Part shown: one piece after another, positions 51,571-60,868 of the stretch
Layout of the letters: each line of letters begins with the position of its first letter
Position numbering within the stretch: the stretch's first letter is position 1
Assembly: GCA_036023115.1 (NCBI GenBank)
Contig: JAYKKT010000090.1
Span: 34,168,501 to 34,232,500 of the forward strand
DNA length: 64,000 bases
Direction: 5' to 3'
Origin: Brasenia schreberi
Lineage: Eukaryota > Streptophyta > Magnoliopsida > Nymphaeales > Cabombaceae
Notes under the pieces: model-generated
What the model was told of the DNA's origin: nothing
The model's input: the letters and a program-made list of their open reading frames with translations, nothing else
Databases searched by the model: none
Made by a program: the position numbers and the translations under genes

Positions 51571-54500
51571 CCTGATGGTTGACTCAACGACTATCTAATG
51601 AATAACATTGTAGTTTGTTCTATTGACTAGCATAGCTGGCTGGCTGGCTGTTTGAAACCACTGTAACAACCAAAGAATAAAAGAGAAACCTCTCCTGATG
51701 GTTGACTCAACGACTATCTAATGAATAACATTGTAGTTTGTTCTATTGACTAGCATAGCTGGCTGGCTGGCTGTTTGAAACCACTCTAACAACCAAAGAA
51801 TAAAAAGAGTAAAACAAAAAAAGCTATAGCGTTACAAGTTCACAGTCCATAGTGATATTACTAGAATTTTTGTCTAAAATAAAATCTAAATGATGTGATT
51901 GGCAATTTTGTGAAGAAGTCTGTCATTTGCTGTTATGATAAAACAAATGGAAAGATTCAAGGGTTATAGTCTTTCCAAATCTTTATGAACAAACTGACCA
52001 CAAATTTCTACATGTTCTATTCCCTCGTTAAATGTATAATGTGCTTGCTATATGATTGCACCTGAACGTGTTTGAAGTTTTCTTAACCAGATTATCCCAT
52101 TGGTCATGCCATTACCTTGATGAATCTAATCGGAACCAAACCGGGTTAGAAATTGGCTGGAACCAAAACCGGACTCATACCCTTGACCTTCTCGTTTTGG
52201 TTCCAGTTCCACCTTCCATTGAATTGGAACCAGGTCAAACCGGAACCAACGGTTCCAAATCACCAGTTTCATATATATATATATAAAGAACTTTTAACCT
52301 TTTAATGTTTTTTCTCGCTTTTGAGCGGTTTCAGCTTCAAACTGGAACCGGCTCAAAAATGATGATTCGGAAACCGTAACAAGAGTCAACCGCAGTCAGG
52401 TTTAGTTCCGATTCCATGTTCCAGGGCAACCAGAGCTGGCGGTTTGAATTGTTGGTTCTGGTTTGCCCGGTCATGTCTACATTACTCATTGTTTAGCTGT
52501 AATTGGAAATTGCTTCTTGAATCTTTGAAAGTAAAATTAATACATGATAATCAAGCACTTATCATGTGTATTGTCTCTAAAATCTACATAAACATTAGTA
52601 GTCGGTTCAAGTTTTATTTAATAGAAATGGAGAAACCATGGATATGTATGTATTGATGAATGTATGCATGTATAATGTGTGCATTCTTGCATATTGTGTG
52701 CATATGAGTTGTCGTTGCGGGTGAATCTTTGTTAGTTTAAATGCAAGAGTGGGAGTTATCTTTCCCTACTTTATGTTGATAGGGACATTTTAACATTTGA
52801 AATATATCCTACTGAGGTTTGCACTAGGTTGGGTGGCTAGTATGTTGCTAGTGACTTTTATCTCTTCATGGGATTTGATTACGCATTTTATAACTTCACT
52901 CAATTTAAAATTTGAAGCTTGAAAGTTATCCCCAAAAGTGCTTGTTTTTGTATAGAATGATAGTACCTGAAAAGGCCTTGTTTGCAACATAATTTTTTGC
53001 ATCACAGGTTCCTAAATATTTGAACATATGTTTCCTATATATAGATGATGCTTTTGATGAAGTTTCTGGTCCACTGGGAGCTATACATGGTGGTCAAAAG
53101 ACTAATGTCCATGAAGAGACAAATGGAGGCAAGATTGATGCTTTAATGCCAATGACCCTGGTTGTTGCCACTCCTAGCTCACAAGAAAGTCCAACTGGTA
53201 TAATGAAGCTATCTTGACAGTAGAAATTCTAGTCCTATTTTTTTCCCTAAATCCTAATTGTAAAAGCTTATAGGTGGCTTACTAAATAGAAGGAACTTTA
53301 TTATGTGGATGTAATTATCTTGAAGTCACTTTTGTAATGGAAGAGGTCATGAAGTATAATAACGCCTTCAGATCAAACTTACAAAAGATTGCGTAACACA
53401 ATGCTTGTGAAAGTGTACCTTGCAAAAGGCAAGACCATTTATAAATGAAAGTGTACCTTGCAAACTAGAATCTTAGAGCTCCTGTTTCATCTACGGTTTT
53501 TGGCAAAATTGAGCAAACATCACAACGGTTCGAAAGCAAACTTCAATTCAGTATGATAACATGATACAAATTCTCAAGTTGAGAGGGAGAGAGAGAAACT
53601 CTGCAAAAGTTTTTCTTTACCAGCCTTCTTTTGAATAAAAATTTCCTAAGAGCCCAACAAGAATTTTAGCAAGTTCTTCAATCTACACTTCTCATCTCAA
53701 TCACTCAGTGACCGGAGCAAGATAGTGTTGCCTGGCCATTAAGTTTGGAAGATGAACGGGAAGACATTGTAGTACTAGAAGTTTCACCTTGCTATGATTG
53801 TAGCTTTGGTGACTTTTTTCAGTTGGATATGTTCGAAGCAACATTAAACAAACTAGGTGTGCCATTTGCTTCGTTTGTCATTACAATTCTACATTACAAG
53901 CATGAAATAAAAGTTGTTGCATGTTCTTTGAGTATATGTAGAGTTTAGTGTTGCTAATCACAAGAAGGCTACTCGATCTTTTATTTTTTGAAAGGAACAT
54001 ACTAGTTAATATCTATTATGCTACAAACAAATAAATATATATATATATATATTTATTTTAGTATGTTCCTTTTCCTTGTTTCCTCGTTTTACTAACTTAC
54101 AAGGATGAAGGTTCACATGTTCTTGAGAATGAAAGCACCCATATAGATGATAGTGCTCCGGCCAGTAAGGAAAAAGGTCAAGTAAACGGACCTTCCATCA
54201 AGCACAAGGGCCGTCGACGTCATGGGTGAGTCCAACTCAGCTCTTCCAAATAAAAGGCCCAAAATATGATGCTTTACTTGCTAGGGCTTTCCTTCTTTGT
54301 TATTTTCTGGATTTTGTTTGCATGACACCTCACACCATTTTAGAACTATTTGATCTACGTAACACAAGATTTATGTGACAACTGTTGTATTAGTCTGTAT
54401 TATGTGATACTATGATACATGTTGTTAGTTATGTAATGAAGTCAATACTTCAATGCATTGAAGTCAATACTTCAATGAAGTCAATATATCACCACAAAAA

Positions 54501-57500
54501 GTCAATCACAAAGCCTTAGAAAACAGTTATAAAGCATATGCAACAGTGGCACAATAAAGAGGAAATTGATATTATTTAGCCACAAAAGGCATACAAATAC
54601 ATGTACATGAGAGGTGTATTTATAGGAGAGAATAAAAGAGAGGAGACTGAGAGAATGCTGTAAAAAGGAGCTGGCCCTTGTACCAGGGCCAGAATGGCCC
54701 TGGTTTACATAAATAAATGGAAAATAAAATTACATAAAAAAGGAAAAATACATTATTTTAACAAGTTATACGATTTATACATATATAGCAAAGGCTTGCC
54801 ATATCATTTTTTGCATCTTAACTATCTTAAGATACATGTTGCATCATTTGTATAAGATGCACCCTATATCATAAGATACAGCTCCTAAAGACACTAGATG
54901 ATGGTGTATGCCATTTTTTCCGTTTGGGGACTACAGATTCATTATGAGCAACTTCTACACACTCTGAAGAGTACTTAGGGAAGAAGCCTAACTTGTTTTG
55001 CATATTTTTAGCTAGTTTTGCTACAGTAACTACAACGACTATTCGAGGTTGGGTAATACTAATGACCTTCACATCTTGACAGAATCCCCCATTGAATAAA
55101 AACTATGGCAATTGGACCCCATAAATAATCTATATGAGAGAGGTGAACCGTGGAGGACCTGAAGCCCATGGATGATGGACCTGATGTTGCTGAGGGGGCA
55201 CGACTACGGTGGATTGGGGTGGAGAGACTCAAGAGAGTTGGGACTTGAGCAGGGGAGTCATTTTGATGAAGTGGATAGAAAGAAGGAAATCTAGTCTGCA
55301 GACTCTACCTTAATTTCTTCAATTTGTATGGATAGACTGAAAATGAAGATAGAAACCGAACCAGAAGCGGAAAAGCCAAACTGAACTGGAAAAGTTAAGT
55401 CAGTCAGTTTGGTTTTCAGTTATAACTGAATTCTGGAGAACCCCTAATTTATGAATAATGCTACCGAGAAAAACCAAGATATATGAAGTTCAACAAATGC
55501 CAATAATCGTTAATTTCTTATCACGAAGTTTCATTTACACAACTAATAAGAGAGGAAAACAAGCTGTTATATTGTTCACAAGGTTACAATGCTTTCCCAC
55601 TAAGAAAAAGAAAATTACAATGCCAAGAATACAAAAAAGAACTATTACAATTTACATATATTTAACAATCTTCAATAGAGAAGCCTATCATACCCTAGCC
55701 TCCTTGAAACAATGCATGGAGAAATTATCCATGTCTTGTAAAATGACTCAATCTGTCTCAGAAATGTTAATTCTTGTGATTCTCTTTCTCTAATTTTATT
55801 CTTTTCAACCTATTAGTGAAAACTTTCTCCAACATTTTACATGCAAAATCTTCTGGTAGATGAAACATTACCCTATGAATGATGTTTCATTCAATGCCTA
55901 CCTATACTTCCTGAGCGGTTGAATACTGTTTGACCATCCATATCATTTTATTGCTCTATTTATTATTCATGAATCTTTCATTCTATTTTTTTTCATATGG
56001 ATTCTTCAGTAGAATTTGAAGCTCATTCTTCATCTGATGTAAAACAGGTTCTTAATGGCTTCTAATGCTTGGTCTTTTAAATGTTTGAAAGTGAAGAATT
56101 TGTCCTTTTTTGCAATTGAACCATTTCCCTTGTTTTTGCTGTAGAATAAACAAACACAAGGCAGGCTGTTTATGCGCTGTTTGTATTGCTAGGCGCCGTC
56201 GACGGGAGCGTGATGTCAATGTAAAAATTCTTCAGACTGAAGCAAGTTGTGGCAGTCAACAACATAGGTTGAAGTCAGAGGTGGGGTCTTATCCTGGAAT
56301 TGCTTAGGCAGGGCATTGTGATTGATATGTTTGTTCGCTGTTCAAAAACGTTTTAATCTAGATCGTATTTGCTACTAATTTCTGCTATTGGCGCATGTAA
56401 GTTTTTTGCTGAACATACATCTTACATTCATAAAACAATATTTTTATAGAAATGACATGGACGAAGTCTTGTTTTGCACTTCCATGTCACAGCATTGGAC
56501 TAGGGAAGTTCTCCCGAATTCTGTTATATCCGAACTCACATCTGTATTCCTGTTACGTTGAGGAACTCTCAGTATGCTCACCAGTCTTGTCAGGTGACCC
56601 CATGTCACTTGTAGACAGTTCAGAGATTATGTTTAGTTGGCATATGTCACCTGACAAATACTGGTCTTTAGATGCATGGCATCATGGAGATCTTTCCTTT
56701 AATCATTTCAATGGGTCAGTAAAATGGGCTGAAGTTGAATATTTCTTTCTTAGCATTCCTTCATCCATAAGGTCTCCTTTCTGGGCTTCAATGTATATTG
56801 TAATTTGTAATTTTGTATACACACGTTCCTTGTTACAAGTATTTGTTTCCTCTGCTCTTTCTTTTACAACCATTTATTCAGTATGCTTTGTATATGCCAA
56901 AAGAAGGAGCTGGTTCCTTAACATGTCAATGTTGTTTATCTTGCACATGTAGCTTCTTGTGTACACTCGTTTTTGCATCTGAATATGCATTTGCATTTGC
57001 ATGTGTGTGTTTGTGTATAAGGTATCAAAAAGGACCCTGAGGTTATTCCTTTTCTCTTCTGTTTGAAGGAAAATGACATCAGGGAGAACCGATCTAATCA
57101 TGATGTGGACGTGGATGAATCCTCAGAAGATGATGTCAATGCAGATGAATCTATTGAAGAAGTTGAATTGGAACATACCGATCAAGTGGAAGAAAGTTCT
57201 CGACAAGGAAAGCAGGACGGTAACAATTTACCAGCAACAGAAATGGAGGTTGATCCAGAAGAAAGTGATGCCCTTGCATTGGGAGCACCAGACATAGACA
57301 TCGTGCAGGTGATGCAAGTTGAAGAACTTCAGGTGCAAAAATTGGAGGAATCGGATTCAAAACCTATGCTACATGATAAAGCGAATATGTTACCAGAAAC
57401 ACAAGATGATTCAACAGTGAAGAAACGTCATGAAGGTGAACAGCAGCAAGAGGTATGTAACTGATTTTTCCAAACCATTTTGTATATGTTTTCTTTCATA

Positions 57501-58721
57501 TCTTTTGTTGTGCTTCTTATCACAATATTGTTGCCTAACGTGTAAGAGATGCTTCTGAAACATGTGTTTCCAGTTTTTTCTCCTGTCATTGCATGATAAT
57601 AACGATTAATAATTAAAGACAACAAGATTGTTGACAAAAGTGGTAGTGTCTTACATAATGAGGACATAACGGTTTTCAACTGAAATTGTGCTTATTAGAT
57701 TTAAGATGCCTTATTTTTATGTTGTTTGGAAAGAAAAAATTGCCTCACAACATTTTGATCCATATATGACTGCTTCAAGAGAAACTGCTATTGGTGAAGT
57801 AGTGTACATTTTCATCCAACATCATCACAAAGAGTACCTTTTGCCAAACAAGATTTGGACGCAAGAACAACTCCATCCACCGCCCTCCCTTTGAACCGCT
57901 TCCTAAAGAGCAGCTTCAGCCACAAAAATAAAAACTCATGTCCTTTCAATTTGGTCAGCTCAGGTCATTGGCATTGCCCAACCAATTTGAACCGAACCAT
58001 GTGTACTCCATGTCATGATTCTTGATGCTGAAACTATTGCAGGATGATTTGCCTTATTTTGCATGTTGGCCGAGGTTACAATAGTAACATGGAACCTCTT
58101 GAATATGCTTGAAAATCTCGGCATGGTTTTCCAGTTCTAGGGAGTTCTTGAAAAAAAAAACAGTTTCAATCAGTAGTTGAACGGAAGTTTCCTGCAATTT
58201 TTCTGGAGAATGTGGCAGACGTCACTTGAGATTCTGACTGGAAAACTTAGTTAACTTAGTCATTGTCCAAAGATGAAATGAACCGTCTGCCGTGTCATGA
58301 TTCATTCATGCTGAAATCTTTGGGAAATGATAGCGTTCATCATCACCGGTGTCTGTCAATCTGCGGTTTAATGTAAAGGATCTTGATTATTCTGTTCTCA
58401 AGTTTTGATTGTTTCGAGCAAGAGTATCACTTTTCTGGATTTCTTTGTTGCTGATTTTCTAACATGCATATGTTATGATTAGCTGTCTATGAAAATAACA
58501 AAATGACTGTCTTCCAGGTATCTCCTGTAAAACGTGACCGTAGATTGCCCGAGGATATCCTTAATCCGCCATGTTCCGAGGTACTGCACATGTGCGGGAC
58601 TTTGTTTCCCGGTGACGCTGAATCAGTTTGGGCAGGGCCTCACTCTTTGCACCATCGGAAGGTTGAAGTTCGTGATAGTGCCATCCGAGCTGCCATTGCC
58701 ATGTTTATGCAAACGAATTAG
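36962..58721 (+). CDS. Nuclear bromodomain-containing protein (Arabidopsis At1g58025-like)
   Basis: Coding exons: 36962-37633, 37738-37815, 43681-43924, 53045-53197, 54104-54225, 56145-56280, 57069-57452 and 58518-58721, about 664 residues. The N-terminus [13 protein letters not shown] is a basic nuclear signal. A single bromodomain spans about residues 205-320: alpha-Z in [14 protein letters not shown], the NTPVDP...GIPDYFDII ZA-loop wording, PMDFGTI, and Tyr295-Asn296 at the acetyl-lysine-binding position. Downstream are a Cys cluster ([10 protein letters not shown] followed by five Arg), an acidic region and a C-terminal block ending FMQTN. By family knowledge it should bind acetylated histones; the complex is unknown to me, and the At1g58025 assignment is from memory. 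Introns 2 and 3 (5.9 and 9.1 kb) are inflated by a LINE and a copia element. All junctions agree in phase except exon 4 (ends phase 1) to exon 5 (starts phase 0), so a short exon is missed or one splice site is wrong. Confidence 0.82.
37738..37815 (+). CDS. Bromodomain gene exon 2 (start of the ZA loop)
   Basis: 26 codons between TTAATAG and CCG|GTACTT, encoding [20 protein letters not shown] and then VELGIP. The PFNTPVDP wording is typical of plant bromodomains. It is separated from the next exon by 5.9 kb. Confidence 0.87.
39239..42489 (-). mobile_element. RTE-clade LINE, copy 2, full length, in bromodomain gene intron 2
   Basis: The duplication TTGCTTTAATAAA(G/T)TACAA, 19 bases with one mismatch, lies at 39220-39238 and 42490-42508. 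Element order on the minus strand: 5' leader with tandem repeats, endonuclease ([15 protein letters not shown] near 41680, SQTQIDYF near 41490), linker (EEs, [15 protein letters not shown]), RT with [29 protein letters not shown] (near 40270), [11 protein letters not shown] (near 40000), then [33 protein letters not shown] and a (TTG)n tail. It is the best preserved copy: two long frames (40240-41343 and 39277-40233) are separated by a single stop. At least five in-frame stops and a small deletion after LESKGLRL remain, so it is not autonomous. It lies antisense to the host gene. Confidence 0.95.
42579..42681 (+). mobile_element. 103-bp 5'-truncated RTE 3' end with target-site duplication
   Basis: It carries the last 100 bases of the RTE (GCATGGCACATGATCG..., AAGAATCCATGTAGC, AAAAGGCTTAATTG) and a short TTG tail, flanked by the 9-bp repeat TTTACCATG at 42570-42578 and 42682-42690. 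It is opposite in orientation to, and only 70 bases from, LINE copy 2, so it is an independent insertion. Confidence 0.85.
43070..43275 (+). mobile_element. tRNA-derived SINE (family B)
   Basis: GGTTAGCATAGTGGGTAAGT (A box) and AAAGGGTTCAATTCTCGTGG (B box) sit at tRNA-like spacing, followed by about 130 bases of GT-rich body with a CTGATGCC...GGGCCTTGAGG stretch. It differs from family A in the body. Confidence 0.5.
43681..43924 (+). CDS. Bromodomain gene exon 3 (bromodomain core)
   Basis: 81 codons plus one base, from acceptor GCTTTAG to donor G|GTGAGT. It encodes [20 protein letters not shown], the [17 protein letters not shown] helix, the RYNNKGD loop with the conserved Asn, and the [16 protein letters not shown] helix. 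This exon alone identifies the domain. Confidence 0.93.
43925..45237 (+). other. Left part of bromodomain gene intron 3
   Basis: T-rich intronic sequence with no recognisable gene or repeat, up to the copia target site TCATT at 45238-45242. A 78-codon frame at 44828-45064 has no features. Confidence 0.55.
45243..45588 (+). repeat. Copia 5' LTR
   Basis: 346 bp, from TGTTGGAAACTG to TTTCATCA. It differs from the 3' LTR by seven substitutions and one T indel by my count (about 2%). A TATA-like GTATAAAATC lies near 45424. Confidence 0.95.
45589..45603 (+). other. Copia primer-binding site
   Basis: TGGTATCAGAGAGAG begins directly after the LTR. The first eleven bases match the complement of the plant initiator Met-tRNA 3' end. 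Confidence 0.93.
45925..46185 (+). repeat. Tandem repeats in the copia leader
   Basis: GTGAAGCAAAT...CAGTCACTACTC(T/A)ATCTG occurs twice about 66 bases apart (from about 45929), and GAATCCTCATTTGG(G/A)AGTAAAGGCATAT occurs at 46051 and 46127, a 76-bp period. They lie between the primer site and gag. Confidence 0.75.
46254..50522 (+). pseudogene. Copia gag-pol pseudogene
   Basis: Domains appear in copia order. The Gag UBN2-like region is 46254-46900 and the zinc knuckle [14 protein letters not shown] (CX2CX4HX4C) is near 47050. Protease DSGATDHM is near 47395. The integrase has a GLY...[11 protein letters not shown] zinc region near 47860 and SDIWGA...SFIDD near 47960. RT has [20 protein letters not shown] near 49155, [10 protein letters not shown] near 49465 and [11 protein letters not shown] near 49595. 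RNase H has SDADWEG and SSAEAEYRA near 50190. At least 15 in-frame stops and some frameshifts interrupt it, many where TGG, CAG or CGA codons are expected, as in WELWQLD (two TGG to TGA changes near 49325). It makes no functional polyprotein. Confidence 0.92.
50530..50540 (+). other. Copia polypurine tract
   Basis: TTGAGGGGGCG abuts the 3' LTR, the usual wording of plant copia second-strand primers. Confidence 0.85.
50541..50887 (+). repeat. Copia 3' LTR
   Basis: 347 bp, from TGTTGGAAACTG to TTTCATCA, about 98% identical to the 5' LTR and followed by the TCATT target duplicate. Confidence 0.95.
51495..51568. repeat. (AG)n microsatellite
   Basis: 37 uninterrupted AG units. Confidence 0.96.
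51570..51808. repeat. 123-bp tandem duplication next to the (AG)n tract
   Basis: TCCTGATGGTTGACTCAACG...CCAAAGAATAAAA starts at 51570 and again at 51693. I see one substitution (CTGTAAC/CTCTAAC) and one A indel. Each copy carries three CTGG units. Confidence 0.93.
52110..52440. repeat. GGTTCC/GGAACC-rich dispersed repeat block
   Basis: CGGAACCAAACCGGG, GGAACCAAAACCGG, TTGGTTCCAGTTCC, GGAACCAACGGTTCC and AACTGGAACCGG are packed into about 330 bases around a (TA)n core. This is the densest example of the family; candidate edges are not marked by clear inverted repeats. Confidence 0.45.
53045..53197 (+). CDS. Bromodomain gene exon 4
   Basis: Acceptor CTATATATAG; donor G|GTATAA. It encodes [20 protein letters not shown] and continues to [11 protein letters not shown]. 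The entry phase matches exon 3. The exit phase (1) does not match exon 5. The only phase-0 alternative I see is a weak donor after ACCCTG at 53161. Confidence covers the exon more than its right edge. Confidence 0.65.
54032..54050. repeat. (TA)n microsatellite
   Basis: About nine TA units in bromodomain gene intron 4. Confidence 0.85.
54104..54225 (+). CDS. Bromodomain gene exon 5
   Basis: The acceptor follows a TACTAAC-like branch word (ACTAACTTACAAG) and the donor is GG|GTGAGT. It encodes [20 protein letters not shown]...[11 protein letters not shown]. The exit phase matches exon 6. Confidence 0.78.
54375..55083 (-). mobile_element. Candidate LTR remnant in bromodomain gene intron 5
   Basis: Read on the minus strand, an ATGGGGGATTC polypurine-like tract (about 55084-55096) is followed by TGTCAAGATGTGAAGG..., about 400 bases of U3-like sequence, a TATA box in CTCCTATAAATACACC (near 54615) and T-rich downstream sequence. 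This is the layout of a 3' LTR with a little internal sequence. The far end near 54375 is approximate and no second LTR or target duplication was found. Confidence 0.4.
55084..56144 (+). other. Right part of bromodomain gene intron 5
   Basis: Contains a short GGAAC-rich stretch (55330-55440). A 111-codon frame at 55458-55793 looks like non-coding or LTR-like sequence. Nothing else is recognised. Confidence 0.45.
56145..56280 (+). CDS. Bromodomain gene exon 6 (Cys cluster)
   Basis: Acceptor TTTTTGCTGTAG; donor GAG|GTGGGG, which is weak but in phase. It encodes [20 protein letters not shown] and ends LKSE. The HKxGCxCxxC plus Arg-rich motif may be a small metal- or nucleic-acid-binding unit (inference). 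Confidence 0.82.
57069..57452 (+). CDS. Bromodomain gene exon 7 (acidic region)
   Basis: 128 codons between TTTGAAG and GAG|GTATGT. Very rich in Asp and Glu ([20 protein letters not shown]), low complexity and probably disordered. Confidence 0.85.
57453..58517 (+). other. Bromodomain gene intron 7
   Basis: 1.07 kb, AT-rich. A 68-codon frame at 57688-57894 has no recognisable motif. Confidence 0.6.
58518..58721 (+). CDS. Bromodomain gene terminal exon
   Basis: Acceptor GTCTTCCAG, phase 0, 67 codons and TAG. It encodes [20 protein letters not shown] and then [11 protein letters not shown]...[17 protein letters not shown]. The composition contrasts with the disordered exons before it and suggests a folded C-terminal block. 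Confidence 0.8.
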   Translation, partial: VSPVKRDRRLPEDILNPPCSEVLHMCGTLFPGDAESVWAGPHSLHHRKVEVRDSAIRAAIAMFMQTN

Positions 58722-60798
58722 CGCGTGTAGTTATAATCTACTGTCCATGTGACACTCGAGCCTTGTCGCAGCTATGGCAACTGCTCTTGGCCCTTGTTCT
58801 TTACAGTTGCGGTTTATTTCTGCTTCTGTAGCAAGATGAGGCTAGGAGGCCTCCCGAGCAACTGCACATTGACGATGAGATATGCCCTTTTCTGGATATT
58901 ATCGTTGTTGATTCGGCATCTAACTTGACAGGTTGCACAAAATGCATATTGAGAAGGAACAGGAATCTTCCGATCATTGCTCATACATACACACACACAG
59001 GAATCTAACTTGTGTGTGTACGTATGCATGTATGTATGTATAAGAAGGATAGTTCCTATGTTTAACTGATTCACTTGTTGAACTTAATATTTTTAGATAT
59101 AATATTTTGCATGATTAAAAATTGGACTGCGACTCATTGCTCGTCTCCACCTTGCTGTAGTTCTTTCTCTGGCCCGCTGAGCATGGAAATGTTTCTTTCA
59201 AGAATTTTAGTTAGTTTTCATGAACTTAAAGATATTAAGCTTTCGACGATTATATATCTCACCATTGTTAAAGATGACTTAGGACGAAAACATCAATATT
59301 AGTTTATGGCTTGGCTTCAGCAGAATCAGGAGTAACCAAGGCCTCTCCATGAAATAGTGTTCTCCAGCTATTCTGTGAGTAGGGTATATCCGAATCTCGT
59401 GGATTCTTTAGTAAGCTAATGAACTTGGATGAGGTCCCTATTACGTATGTTGATTCGTTAAAAACTTAATCCATATCTAATATTAGTTTATCCGGTTTGG
59501 ATCTCCATACCATCCTAGGTGAATTTTGTTTTTCTTTCGTGCCCGTTATACTGATGTTGAACTAGTAGCTCAACTGCACCATCTCTTCATTTCCCTTTTG
59601 CAAAAGTATCAGGTTTCCTTTAGGTACTGATTTACTGGATCCATTCGAATTGGGCTCTACAAAATGATCAGTTTAAGAGTCCTGGATCAGATTTAGATTG
59701 TGAAATGCGTAACTGATCCATTCCCGCAATCCCGAAGGGCAGGATATTAACGACCACTGGGCTCCTATGACATGTTAACGCGATGGCACCAAAGGTTTTA
59801 TTGACAAAGCATTGACCCTTTTAGGGCCTGGTTATACAACTGAACCACTCTCAAGCATGGCAATCCGACTGGAATATGGTTCACTTAATCAGACAAGTAG
59901 AGTTGTCAAAACGGGTTACGCACAAGGGTTTGCCCCTGCTCGGCCATTGAAATATAAGGGACCGGGCGAAAATTTGAGCTCATATAGGGAAACGGCTTTT
60001 GGCCAGGCCCTTCCTCCTGACCATTATTGACATTGTTCATCTTCATTTATTGCTTTAGATATGATATGAATGTAATAATATTGTTCTTTATTTTTTTAAA
60101 TTAAATTCATGCCATTGATTAGGTATGTCACTTATCATAGGTAGGAATATGTATACTAATTTCGTAGTAAGAGTTGGACGTGACCCTATAAGGGTATTTG
60201 CAAGAGCGAAAGCATGCCGTTGGTCCAAGCTAGTCTTTTCATGGCCGGCATGAATATGGGCTAGCGTGGCTCGTTCCTGATCTTCCTTGGCCCACAAGGG
60301 CTGGGGTGAAGCTGTATTGACAGCTCTACAGACTAGATCCCGTTACCCTCTGCATCCTTTTATGTTTTCTTCGAATCTGATCCTATTTGGACGCTTTTTT
60401 ATGTTGGGATTAGGACTTGGATTCCTGCTTAAAGTGCCAAACCGCTAGACGTGATTGGACTTTCCTACGTTCATTCTGGATTATTATGTTTGGGTCTGTC
60501 CGGGTCGGTATTCAACTCAAACTCGCACCATTTGCACCTCATCGTGGCGTCGTCCTCCAATGCGAGACGGCTGCGACTCTTGAGACGAAGCATTACACGT
60601 TGCACCGCTCTGCTTAACCACGTCTTCCAACTGTGGGACTTTAACGTGATAACAAGAAATGTAGCCTTGTAAGGTTTCTCTCAGTCAGGAAGATGGCGTA
60701 TAAATCTGTGGGGGCGCACTCTCAGAAACGGTTTTTCGCTTTTGGGTGCTGCCCATGCTTGAGAAAGAGAGTCCATGAATGGTGCAGAGATCAGAAAA
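58722..60798. other. Intergenic region between the bromodomain and permease genes
   Basis: The first few hundred bases should be the 3' UTR of the bromodomain gene. No gene is supported in the rest. A stretch at 59880-60030 (GTTGTCAAAACGGGTTACGC, AAGGGACCGGGCG) has the look of a dispersed repeat. Confidence 0.45.
60699..60705 (+). promoter_or_regulatory. Candidate TATA box of the permease gene
   Basis: GCGTATAAATCTG lies 94 bases before the proposed ATG, leaving room for a leader of about 60 bases. It is the only TATA-like word in that interval. Confidence 0.45.
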
Positions 60799-60868
60799 AT
60801 GGATTGTGTGGAGAGAAGGGGTGAAGCTTATAATGATTCTTATGGGCACGACAACCACGTTAGAACGG
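60799..60868 (+). CDS. Permease exon 1
   Basis: ATG 60799 gives MDCVERRGEAYNDSYGHDNH then VRT, and one base before donor G|GTAAGG. Its last base plus the GG opening exon 2 forms the Gly codon of the expected RTGTVW junction. An upstream ATG at 60779 is in another frame. Confidence 0.8.

Noticed and set aside
53745..53948. 67-codon frame considered as a missing bromodomain gene exon
   Set aside because: It starts with TTG rather than ATG, no suitable acceptor/donor pair puts it in phase between exons 4 and 5, and its composition differs from the neighbouring exons.
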